Source: CAIPAT01 sp041665605 (GTDB taxonomy: Bacteria; Verrucomicrobiota; Lentisphaeria; Victivallales; Victivallaceae). Taken from it: a DNA stretch of 64,000 nt. Below, piece by piece: positions 1 to 6,960 of this stretch (position 1 is the first letter of the stretch; each line of letters starts with the position of its first letter). The DNA is taken from contig JBAYIO010000007.1 of NCBI GenBank assembly GCA_041665605.1, positions 23,862 through 87,861 on the forward strand. Reading direction: 5' to 3'. Under the pieces are notes generated by a model. That model did not search any database and was not told the origin of the DNA. It saw only the letters and a program-made list of their open reading frames with translations. The translations under genes and the position numbers were made by a program.

Positions 1-488
1 CCGTAAATATTTATCGGCAGCACGGTAAAACTTACTTTCAATCCGCTGAGAACCGATGCGAATACCGCGACCCTGGCGGTCTCCGGAAACGCTTCGCTGT
101 GAATATGGGTTATTTCCAGCGGAATGATATCTTCATTGACCGCCAGCACCGCCTGAAGATAGCTTTTCAGTATTTTCAGCGGATGACATGTGCAAATCAG
201 CAATTTCAGCATCAGACAAAATGCTTTTATTGAATTTACCGGGGTGATAATGAGCATCAGCACCAGTGTGCCTAGGCCCTGCAACAGCCGCACCGGAGAA
301 AAATCCAGGAACTTGATATCCGCATTGATCCGGCAGATGTTTGAGTGTTCAGTATCCCTGAGAACAATAATATGCAGAAAATTCCCCATCTGCTCCAGGA
401 GCTCGATCTGGTCTGAAAGACCGGGCTCCTCGCTGACGGGAAACTCTTTGAGTATAATGCATATTTTGCGCGGGTCTTGTTCAGTCAT
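1..488 (-). CDS. Glycosyltransferase, family 4-like, N-terminal part (cut by window edge)
   Basis: Reading the minus strand from an ATG at 488 gives an open frame of 162 codons that runs off the left edge. Early in the protein is KEFPVSEEPGL, which matches the FPxxSETF signature at the start of WcaL-type (colanic acid) GT4 glycosyltransferases. A later HIHSEAFPETARVAVFAS stretch followed by KVSFTVLPINIYG matches the family's HaHFa..A..A and SfTaHakDIy segments. Such enzymes transfer a sugar from a nucleotide-sugar donor during exopolysaccharide or lipopolysaccharide assembly. The C-terminal nucleotide-sugar domain is outside the window. The gene lies 43 bp downstream of the zinc-ribbon gene on the same strand, so co-transcription is possible. 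Several typical residues (the SETF Thr/Phe, the HAKD motif) are altered, so activity is uncertain. Confidence 0.55.
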   Translation of the reverse strand, partial: MTEQDPRKICIILKEFPVSEEPGLSDQIELLEQMGNFLHIIVLRDTEHSNICRINADIKFLDFSPVRLLQGLGTLVLMLIITPVNSIKAFCLMLKLLICTCHPLKILKSYLQAVLAVNEDIIPLEITHIHSEAFPETARVAVFASVLSGLKVSFTVLPINIY

Positions 489-531
489 GCTATATCTGCG
501 CTTTATTTGATTATGTCATCATGCAGGAGAC

Positions 532-1236
532 TTATTTTTCTTCAGCATAATAAAGCAGATGCTGACAGTTGTCGCAATTTATGACCGAGCCTTTTCTGGT
601 TTCAGCCAGCGTCTGCGGGGTCAATTTCAGATGACAGTTGCCGCAAATGTCATTATTGACTTTCACCAGAGGATCACCGGAAGTTTTAAGCAGACGGCTG
701 TATAAGCGGATAACGTCCTGTGAAATACCGTTTTCCTTGAGACCGCGTTCGGCGATCAAGCGGTTGATTTCTTCTCTTACTTCGCCTTCCATCTGCCGCA
801 GTTCCGCCAGATTCTCTTTGATCGTTTTGACTTTGGCCTGAAATTGCTTTTCGAATTCCTTGAGTTCCGACTTGGCTTTTTCCAGTTCATCCAGCAGCGT
901 AATTTCTTCGGTTTCAAAATCGCTGATTTTCGCCTTGTTCTGCGCAATTTCTGACATCATGGCCTGATATTCGACATTTTTCTTGACCATGGCGGAATTA
1001 GACTGGATCTTCTTTATGGTGTCGTTGACCTGGGCAATTGACGATTCCGCGCTTTTTATCGCCAGTTCAGTCTTTTTTGTGTGCTCACTTTTTGATTTGA
1101 TCTCGCCTTCTTCTTTTTTCAATTCTGCTTCAAGACTGACTTTCTCTTTCGGCAGCATTTCCAAACGCATTTTCATGTTCCTGATACGCATGTCGATGGT
1201 TTGCAACTCCAGCAGGTCTTCAATCCACTTTTTCAT
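532..1236 (-). CDS. C4-type zinc ribbon / coiled-coil protein (COG1579, DUF164 family)
   Basis: A 234-residue protein. Roughly residues 1-170 are a long, charged coiled coil rich in Glu/Lys heptads. The C-terminus is a four-cysteine zinc ribbon: CGNCHLKL followed about 20 residues later by CDNCQHLLYY. This is the standard architecture and length of COG1579, a predicted nucleic-acid-binding family whose chlamydial member (CdsZ) acts with a secretion ATPase. No enzyme function is implied. The start follows AAGGAGATTCC in the transcript, a strong ribosome binding site. The gene is probably first of a unit with the downstream glycosyltransferase. Confidence 0.85.
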   Translation of the reverse strand: MKKWIEDLLELQTIDMRIRNMKMRLEMLPKEKVSLEAELKKEEGEIKSKSEHTKKTELAIKSAESSIAQVNDTIKKIQSNSAMVKKNVEYQAMMSEIAQNKAKISDFETEEITLLDELEKAKSELKEFEKQFQAKVKTIKENLAELRQMEGEVREEINRLIAERGLKENGISQDVIRLYSRLLKTSGDPLVKVNNDICGNCHLKLTPQTLAETRKGSVINCDNCQHLLYYAEEK

Positions 1237-1811
1237 GGAATCTCCTTCTTGACTTTTATTTTAACGTACAAAACTTTTATTTTAAGCAAATTAACTATTT
1301 TCAGCCAGTTACTCCCCGTCCCGCTATTTGACTAAAATATACTTTAAACCGAAACCGCCATTTGTTCAAATAATCGCGTGTCCGATTTGATACTTTTTTA
1401 TCAAACAGTTATTCATTTAACAAAAGCTTTATTCTGACTGTCAGCGGTTTTGACAAACATTCCGGAATTGCACCGCGTTTTTTTGAAAGCCGATGTGGTT
1501 TATGGGTTAGACAAGCATTTTGCCCCCTGCCCTGATTTGATCAGTAAAAAAAACGTCCAGCGGGCGGAGCTTTTGAAGATTGCTGCCCCAAAGCTGGAGG
1601 ATGGACGCAATTTTTCTGCATATTTCAGCTTAAAATGATTTAAAATAATCTTTATTTACTTTTTCCTGCTTGACAAATATTTTCACATTGCTAATGTAAA
1701 ATCAGACGTATGGAGGATTGAGTTTATAACTTAAAATTGATCGGGGCAGCAGAGATAAAAATAACTTGTTTGTTCCGTCAAAAAAAGAACCATCAACCAA
1801 GGAGAGGAAAC
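1237..1811. other. Intergenic region without a convincing gene
   Basis: This 575-bp AT-rich spacer separates the divergent zinc-ribbon and lipoprotein genes. It holds an isolated 62-codon TTG-initiated frame at 1450-1638 that resembles nothing I recognise and has no ribosome binding site. Its right end carries the candidate lipoprotein promoter listed separately. I see no RNA gene or repeat. Confidence 0.6.
1670..1697 (+). promoter_or_regulatory. Candidate sigma-70 promoter of the lipoprotein gene
   Basis: TTGACA at 1670-1675 is followed after 16 bp by TAATGT at 1692-1697. The lipoprotein start codon lies 114 bp further on, leaving a longish leader. The -35 box is consensus and the -10 box is weak. 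Confidence 0.4.
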
Positions 1812-2198
1812 ATGAAAAAGCTAATGCTTTTCGCCGCCGCAGTCGTCACGCTCGCACTTGTCCAGGGCTGCTCATCAGTCCAGGTCGCAGACGAACTGAA
1901 TGGACAGAAAATTGCCACCACCGGTTCCAATGTCGCCCACGTTTATGGTGACAACTGGGGCATCTACTGTCTGTCAATTCCGATTGTCGGCGGTGACACC
2001 GAAAAACCGGGCGCAACAGTATGGGGAAAAGACACTGTAAATGTTAAAGCCGTGACCGACATGGTTACCACAAAAAGTAAAGAGCGCGGCGCAACCAGCA
2101 CTCTTGACCTGAAGTCAAATACTTCCAGCTTCTGGATTATGCCGACTTTTGTCTGCTTCTACAGATCAGTTGAAGTATCAGGCAACGCGGTTAAATAA
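1812..2198 (+). CDS. Small secreted lipoprotein, unknown function
   Basis: The 128-residue product starts with a type II signal peptide: Lys-Lys, a hydrophobic core (LMLFAAAVVTLALV) and the lipobox LVQGC, so Cys at about residue 20 should be lipidated. The mature part is small and soluble, with no recognisable enzymatic motif. A second hydrophobic/aromatic patch (SFWIMPTFVCFYRSVEVSG) lies near the end. The start at 1812 is chosen because GGAGAGGAAAC precedes it and the signal peptide begins there; an upstream in-frame start would add a non-signal extension. It is monocistronic, with its own promoter candidate and a strong terminator just after the stop. TRL-like or other small cell-envelope lipoproteins are possible relatives, but I cannot assign a family. 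Confidence 0.75.
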   Translation: MKKLMLFAAAVVTLALVQGCSSVQVADELNGQKIATTGSNVAHVYGDNWGIYCLSIPIVGGDTEKPGATVWGKDTVNVKAVTDMVTTKSKERGATSTLDLKSNTSSFWIMPTFVCFYRSVEVSGNAVK

Positions 2199-2213
2199 AC
2201 CCTTGTATCTAAA

Positions 2214-2249
2214 CAAAACGGGACTGATTAGCTTCAGTCCCGTTTTTTT
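2214..2249 (+). terminator. Rho-independent terminator
   Basis: A stem ACGGGACTGA / TCAGTCCCGT with a 6-nt loop is followed by seven T residues. It lies 16 bp after the lipoprotein stop codon. The A-run on the left makes it partly bidirectional, so it could also stop transcripts of the convergent small membrane protein gene. Confidence 0.9.
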
Positions 2250-2288
2250 ATTTCCACAATCTAACAAATGGTTTTCAATACTCGATGA

Positions 2289-2483
2289 TTATTTTGGGTT
2301 AAGTACTTTTTCCGTTCTGGCCGCTCCTGCGCTATTCACAGTAGAGGTGGATTGCTTGATGAAATTCATCCAGACAAAGTAGACGGCATAACCCGCGCCG
2401 CCGATAATCGCGAGAATGAGCAAGAACTTAATGAATTGCGCGACAGCCAAAGCCAACAGATTGAACCGGCGTTTTAAATCCAT
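2289..2483 (-). CDS. Small single-pass membrane protein
   Basis: A 64-residue protein with a positively charged N-terminus (MDLKRRFN), one long hydrophobic segment at about residues 9-40 (AQFIKFLLILAIIGGAGYAV) and a short polar tail. It is probably an inner-membrane protein of the N-in type. A good ribosome binding site (GGGGGAATTAAAA before the ATG) supports it being real despite its size. It sits alone between two terminators, and no family is recognised. It could be a small subunit or a stress-type membrane peptide. Confidence 0.55.
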   Translation of the reverse strand: MDLKRRFNLLALAVAQFIKFLLILAIIGGAGYAVYFVWMNFIKQSTSTVNSAGAARTEKVLNPK

Positions 2484-2587
2484 TTTTAATTCCCCCGTCG
2501 TCTAACTTGTTTTACAACAATATGTCCATGATATTCAATAATATCACAAAATCCGTCAAAAAGCAATATCTGACAGCGGCAGCAGGA

Positions 2588-2624
2588 GAAAAAATGGCTC
2601 CCGCAGCTTAACAACTGCGGGAGT
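2588..2624 (-). terminator. Rho-independent terminator of hom-lysC
   Basis: On the minus strand CTCCCGCAG - 8 nt loop - CTGCGGGAG is followed by CCATTTTTT. It starts 11 bp after the aspartate kinase stop codon. Confidence 0.9.
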
Positions 2625-2634
2625 ATGGGAACCG

Positions 2635-4041
2635 TTACTGAACTTCGACAAATTCCCGGTGAAGGGCTTTCTGAGCCTCTTCGTAATGATCCCGCTCGAT
2701 CATGAACTGCATATTCACCTGACGCATGCACTGGTCCAGTGCGAGAACGTTGATTTTCTTCTCGGCCAGGGCCTTGGCTGCGCGATAGAGGAAACCTGGA
2801 ATCTTCATATTGGAACCAATCACGGAAACTATTGCCACTTCACTGGTGGTGATCTCAGCCGCCGGGAAATGCGCCTTGATGCTTTCCACACATGCCTTCA
2901 GGTCTTTACTCTTCTGCGGCACATAATGCGTAATTGTATTCGCATTGGTGTTTTTGGCTATATAACTGATCTTGTACCGGGCAAAACTTTCGAGCAGTTT
3001 GAAGTCATAACCGCTTTGTCCGACCATTTCAGGGTCAAATACTTCGATGGCCAGGATGTCTTTGCGACCGCAGATCATCTCGACCCGCGGTTCGGGTGAG
3101 ACATAATCTTTGGTAATCAGCGTACCTGGATGTTTCGGGTCGAAAGCATTAGTAACGCGGATATGAATATTCTTCATTTCCATCTCTTTGGAAGCTTTCG
3201 GATGAATCGCCTCCATATTCATATCGGCAAGCTGGTCGGCAATGTCATAATTAGTATTGCCGATAATCCTGACCTTATCCGCGCCCATCAGTTTCGGGTC
3301 GCCGGTGCTGAGGTGGAACTCTTTATGAATGATCCCTTCGCAGGCATCTGTCAGCACGGCCACCTTGCTGAATGTAATTTCGCTGTAGCCGCGGTCAAAA
3401 CGGTTCATAATGCCTTCGGCGCATTTGGCATAGCCGGTGACAATCGGCATGGACACGGCAAAATCAATGCCTTCGAAATTGCGCAGAATCGTCTCTTCAA
3501 TCGAACATGCTTCGCTTTCCTTCCAGCCGGAAAGGTCCACAAAAACGGCGTTTACACCACGTCTTTTTAGAATTTGCACGGAGTTGTAGGCGCTGTGGGC
3601 TTCACCGACGGCGCTCAGAAACTCACGGGTGGCGGGCAGATAGTCCTTCGGGGTGAAATGACCGAAAGTACGCAGTCTTGCCAAATCTTTCAGGCAGACT
3701 TTTATGCCGTCAATGCGTTCATTGATGAACGAATCGGCATCATTCTGGTCGAGGCCGATGCTCTCAAACGAACGGTTTAGTTCAATCATTTTCGCCCGTA
3801 CTTTCTCAAGCGAGGTTTCCCAGTCCCTGCCGTCCTGAGCAAAAACGCCGTAAACGCCGGGCTCTCCGGTTTTCTTGTCTTCGAGCAGCAGATTGGTAAT
3901 GCCGCCGTAAGCGGAAACAATGAATATGCGATTATAAAGTTCAGCGCCTTTTCTGTCGCCGATAATCACGTTGTTCATGATGTCGCCGAACCGGCTCATG
4001 GAAGTCCCGCCGATTTTTTCCACAGTATGCTTTCCCGGCAT
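2635..4041 (-). CDS. lysC: Aspartate kinase
   Basis: The product (468 residues) phosphorylates L-aspartate, the entry step to lysine, threonine and methionine. The kinase signature KIGGTSM is at residues 9-15. The amino-acid kinase core runs to about residue 300 and includes the ST(G)DPKLM loop and VSAYGG. The C-terminus holds a tandem ACT regulatory region, with EVAIVSVIGSNMK starting the last repeat, so feedback control by lysine or threonine is expected. The length is near the usual 410-470 of monofunctional enzymes, with an atypical internal region (residues 50-110) seen in a divergent aspartate kinase branch. It starts 1 bp after the homoserine dehydrogenase stop and is clearly co-transcribed with it; a terminator follows. 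Confidence 0.92.
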   Translation of the reverse strand: MPGKHTVEKIGGTSMSRFGDIMNNVIIGDRKGAELYNRIFIVSAYGGITNLLLEDKKTGEPGVYGVFAQDGRDWETSLEKVRAKMIELNRSFESIGLDQNDADSFINERIDGIKVCLKDLARLRTFGHFTPKDYLPATREFLSAVGEAHSAYNSVQILKRRGVNAVFVDLSGWKESEACSIEETILRNFEGIDFAVSMPIVTGYAKCAEGIMNRFDRGYSEITFSKVAVLTDACEGIIHKEFHLSTGDPKLMGADKVRIIGNTNYDIADQLADMNMEAIHPKASKEMEMKNIHIRVTNAFDPKHPGTLITKDYVSPEPRVEMICGRKDILAIEVFDPEMVGQSGYDFKLLESFARYKISYIAKNTNANTITHYVPQKSKDLKACVESIKAHFPAAEITTSEVAIVSVIGSNMKIPGFLYRAAKALAEKKINVLALDQCMRQVNMQFMIERDHYEEAQKALHREFVEVQ

Positions 4042-4042
4042 T

Positions 4043-5332
4043 TTAGATATCCTCGATTCTTAAAAGTTTTACTTTGTCGCAGACTGCCTTCAATTTCTCA
4101 ATTCCGGCAATCGCCTCCCTGATCTGCTTCTCCTTGGCCAGATGAGTGAGAATCAATAGAGAAACATTCTCTTCAGACTGCCCTTCCCGCTGAACGAAGC
4201 TGGAAATGCTGATACTTTTGTCGCCCAGAATTTTAGCCACTGCGGCAATCACCCCCGGCTTGTCTTTTACCTGCAACCGCATATAATATCTGGTTTCGAT
4301 TTCTTCCATCGGCAGGATATGGCGGTACTGCCGCCCGATCCGGAATGCGGGAATGCGGCGGTGTGAACCGAATTTCAAGTTCAGCGCCACATCCACCAGA
4401 TCAGCCACGACTGCGCTGGCGGTGGCATTCCGTCCGGCGCCTCTGCCGTAAAACAGTGCATCGCCGACATAATCGCCGTTGACCATAACTCCGTTAAACA
4501 CTTCGGCAATCCCTGCCAGCAGGGCGCTTTTCGGAATAAGCGTCGGATGAACGCGAATCTGGACGTCTTCCTTGACCTGTTTGATGATGGCAAGCAGTTT
4601 GATCCGGTAACCGAGTTCATCCGCAAAGCGTAAATCGACAAGGGAGATATCCCGGATGCCTTCAATGTGAATGGGGTCCAGGCCGAACCACTCACCATAG
4701 GCCAGCGATGCAAGAATCGCCGCTTTATGCGCGGTGTCGAAGCCGTCAATATCCAGTGACGGTTCAGCTTCGGCATAGCCGAGCGCCTGTGCATCTTTGA
4801 GGATCGGTTCGAAATCCAGCCCTTCCCGCTCCATTCTGGTCAGAATATAATTGCATGTGCCGTTTAAAATCCCGTAGATCTTTTGTATCCGGTTGGCGGC
4901 CAGGCCTTCGCGCAGAACTTTGATGATCGGAATGCCGCCGGCAACGCTGGCTTCATAATAAATATCCGCTTTAGATTTCTCGGCCGCGGCAAAAAGTTCT
5001 TCACCCTTCTTGGCCAGCAGCGCTTTGTTGGCGGTAACCACCGGTTTACCCTGCTTTAGCGCTTCCAGAATGAAATCCTTGGCGATAGTGGTGCCGCCGA
5101 CCAGTTCGACCACGACGTCAACTTCCTTGATCAGCGCCCTGGCGTCAGTAGTCAATATCTTTTTCGGCACTTTAACGCCGCGATCACTTGTGATATCAAT
5201 GTCGGCGATTTTTGAAAGCACCAGCTTCACACCTGTTCGTTTGGCAATGACGTCTCCGTTACTCAGCAGATTAGCAGCAACGCCGGCTCCGACAGTCCCA
5301 AAACCAATGATTCCAACCTTTATTTCTTTCAC
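4043..5332 (-). CDS. hom: Homoserine dehydrogenase with ACT domain
   Basis: The product (429 residues) reduces aspartate semialdehyde to homoserine with NAD(P)H. The Rossmann motif GFGTVGAGV is at residues 10-18. Also visible are the NKALLAKKG segment, the substrate-binding YYEASVAGGIPII motif and the catalytic DGFDTAHKAA segment, whose Lys is the expected general acid. A C-terminal ACT domain (about residues 350-425, from RLQVKDKPGVIAAVAKIL) is the usual threonine-feedback module. The start codon is GTG (rc at 5330-5332), with AAGGG about 12 nt upstream. It heads a two-gene hom-lysC operon. Confidence 0.95.
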   Translation of the reverse strand: MKEIKVGIIGFGTVGAGVAANLLSNGDVIAKRTGVKLVLSKIADIDITSDRGVKVPKKILTTDARALIKEVDVVVELVGGTTIAKDFILEALKQGKPVVTANKALLAKKGEELFAAAEKSKADIYYEASVAGGIPIIKVLREGLAANRIQKIYGILNGTCNYILTRMEREGLDFEPILKDAQALGYAEAEPSLDIDGFDTAHKAAILASLAYGEWFGLDPIHIEGIRDISLVDLRFADELGYRIKLLAIIKQVKEDVQIRVHPTLIPKSALLAGIAEVFNGVMVNGDYVGDALFYGRGAGRNATASAVVADLVDVALNLKFGSHRRIPAFRIGRQYRHILPMEEIETRYYMRLQVKDKPGVIAAVAKILGDKSISISSFVQREGQSEENVSLLILTHLAKEKQIREAIAGIEKLKAVCDKVKLLRIEDI

Positions 5333-5692
5333 AATAAGTCAACCCTTATTTTTTTATTTCCTCACAAACATCTTTTTAAAATAGCAGATTTTATGAAAAT
5401 TAAAACCTGGCAGACCGCTTAATTTAATAAAAATCAACAATTTGAACACCATTGTGCCGGGCACATTGGACGCCTTTGCCCGGAATAATTTTGCTGTTGT
5501 CATCCAATTTTCCAACCCGATAAAATCTCAAAGAAATATCAGACATTGACTTGAAAATTTAAAACCCATGCTATATTATGCTAGAATTGAGGGATTTGCG
5601 TGCGTTAATATATTTTAATCTCGAATGTTATTAATAAGGCAACGTCTATTTCGATATTTGAATAATTAACCCATTATGAGGAGGAGTATAAA
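5333..5692. other. Intergenic region between divergent hom and the CBM48 gene
   Basis: This AT-rich 360-bp spacer carries the promoter region of hom-lysC (no clear boxes seen) and, on the plus strand, the candidate promoter of the CBM48 gene. I see no ORF or RNA gene. Confidence 0.6.
5551..5579 (+). promoter_or_regulatory. Candidate promoter of the CBM48 gene
   Basis: TTGAAA at 5551-5556, a 17-bp spacer and TATTAT at 5574-5579. An overlapping TTGACT lies at 5546. The leader to the start codon would be about 105 nt. Confidence 0.5.
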
Positions 5693-6193
5693 ATGCAAAG
5701 TTCAAAGAGCAGTCACAAAGCGTCCGGGATCAATCACACCGCAGCAACCAAGACAGCAGCCGTAAAAAAAGTTCCCGCGGCGAAGAAACCGGCCGTCAAA
5801 GCAGTCAAAGCCGCCGCCCCGGCAGCAGTAATAAAAGCGCCGGCAACGAAAAAACCGGACGTTAAAGCAGTCAAAGCCGCTGCCCCGGCAGCAGTAATAA
5901 AAGCGCCGGCAGCGAAAAAACCGGCAGTTAAACGTAAGCATGTAATATTCAAGGTACGGACCAAACCTGGCAGCAAGGTATATCTTGCCGGTGATTTCAA
6001 TGACTGGAATCATCTGGAGAAAGAATTATCCGACCATGACGGCAATGGCTTTTATCAAGTCGCGGTGGCGCTGGAATACGGCACTTACGAGTATAAATTC
6101 CACATCAATGACGCCTGGTGCGTCGACCCGGAAAATCCGAATTTCAGGCCGAACGCCATGGGAACATTAAATAGTGTTATTATCGTAGAATAA
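5693..6193 (+). CDS. Lys/Ala-repeat protein with C-terminal CBM48/AMPK glycogen-binding domain
   Basis: A 166-residue cytosolic protein. Residues 1-82 are a low-complexity, very basic tail built from a 22-residue repeat (AKKPAVKAVKAAAPAAVIKA plus PA), like bacterial histone-H1-type tails. Residues 83-166 are an early-set CBM48 domain: VYLAGDFNDWN is the carbohydrate-contact motif with conserved Trp, and YEYKFHINDAWCVDPENP is the typical end. Stand-alone CBM48 proteins bind glycogen or starch-like glucans; the basic tail could bind nucleic acid or a polyanion, but this is inference. The ribosome binding site GAGGAGGAG is very strong, so it is probably highly expressed. It precedes wrbA with a hairpin between them. 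Confidence 0.8.
   Translation: MQSSKSSHKASGINHTAATKTAAVKKVPAAKKPAVKAVKAAAPAAVIKAPATKKPDVKAVKAAAPAAVIKAPAAKKPAVKRKHVIFKVRTKPGSKVYLAGDFNDWNHLEKELSDHDGNGFYQVAVALEYGTYEYKFHINDAWCVDPENPNFRPNAMGTLNSVIIVE
5780..5935 (+). repeat. 66-bp in-frame tandem repeat
   Basis: Two full 66-bp units (5780-5845, 5846-5911) and a partial third (to about 5935) encode the 22-residue Lys/Ala/Pro repeat. The copies are nearly identical at the nucleotide level, so the array is recent and copy number may vary between strains. Confidence 0.85.
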
Positions 6194-6210
6194 GCTTTCC
6201 CTGAAACCGG

Positions 6211-6236
6211 TCAGGCAGCCGTTACCGGCTGCCTGA
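6211..6236 (+). terminator. Hairpin, probable weak terminator
   Basis: A perfect 11-bp stem TCAGGCAGCCG / CGGCTGCCTGA with a 4-nt loop lies 18 bp after the CBM48 stop. Only a short T-rich tail (TTTG) follows, so read-through to wrbA is likely. Confidence 0.55.
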
Positions 6237-6282
6237 TTTGTTGCTTTATATGCGTAATAAATTTTCTAAGCGGAGGTTGTCA

Positions 6283-6885
6283 ATGAGTAAGATACTGGTT
6301 CTTTACTACAGTATGTACGGACACGTCGAAACCATGGCAAACGCAGTGGCGGAAGGCGCACGCAACGTCGAAGGCACCGAAGTCACGATCAAGCGCGTAC
6401 CTGATTTGATTCCGGAAGATGCGGCTCGAAAAGCCGGAGCCAAGCTGGATCAGGCGGCGCCGCTTGCGACAGTTGATGATTTGCCTCATTATGACGCGAT
6501 TATCTTCGGCACCCCTACCCGCTTCGGAAATATGTGCGCACAGATGCGCAACTTCCTGGACCGGACAACTAAACTCTGGCTGAGCGGTGCGCTTGTCGGC
6601 AAGGTGGGAAGCGTCTTTGTCTCCACAGCTACTCAGCACGGCGGACAGGAAACCACCATCACGTCGTTTCACAGCACGCTGCTGCATCACGGGATGATAA
6701 TAGTGGGTGCGCCTTATTCATGCCCCGCGCTGCTTAACATGAATGAAATTACAGGCGGCTCCCCTTACGGCGCGGGTACCCTAGCCGGCGCGGACGGCAG
6801 CCGTCAGCCGTCGGAGAACGAACTGACCATCGCCCGTTTTCAAGGCGAGCATGTTGCAAAAATTGTCAGGAAGCTGACCGCGTAA
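6283..6885 (+). CDS. wrbA: NAD(P)H:quinone oxidoreductase, WrbA type
   Basis: A 200-residue flavodoxin-fold protein that reduces quinones by two electrons using FMN and NAD(P)H, protecting against redox cycling. The FMN phosphate loop is at the N-terminus (LYYSMYGHVETMA, residues 6-18). The GTPTRFGNMCAQMRNFLD and STATQHGGQETT motifs are diagnostic of WrbA, and the length matches the family. The start at 6283 is set by CGGAGG at 6271-6276; an upstream in-frame start would add 15 residues not found in the family. Confidence 0.95.
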   Translation: MSKILVLYYSMYGHVETMANAVAEGARNVEGTEVTIKRVPDLIPEDAARKAGAKLDQAAPLATVDDLPHYDAIIFGTPTRFGNMCAQMRNFLDRTTKLWLSGALVGKVGSVFVSTATQHGGQETTITSFHSTLLHHGMIIVGAPYSCPALLNMNEITGGSPYGAGTLAGADGSRQPSENELTIARFQGEHVAKIVRKLTA

Positions 6886-6906
6886 AAAATCATCGAGTTA
6901 TCGCTC

Positions 6907-6933
6907 ACAGTCTGCAAGCGGCTTGCAGACTGT
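6907..6933. terminator. Long perfect hairpin between convergent genes
   Basis: ACAGTCTGCAAGC and GCTTGCAGACTGT form a 13-bp inverted repeat around one base. It sits between wrbA and the convergent sigma-54 activator. There is no T-run immediately after it on either strand, so it is a terminator candidate by position only. Confidence 0.45.
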
Positions 6934-6960
6934 CATTGCACCCCGATCATGATGCTGAAA

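Noticed and set aside
1450..1638. A 62-codon frame in the intergenic region
   Set aside because: It has a TTG start, no ribosome binding site and no similarity I recognise; more likely chance.
2635..5332. Bifunctional aspartate kinase-homoserine dehydrogenase (thrA)
   Set aside because: The two are separate frames with their own start and stop, and in the reverse order to ThrA.
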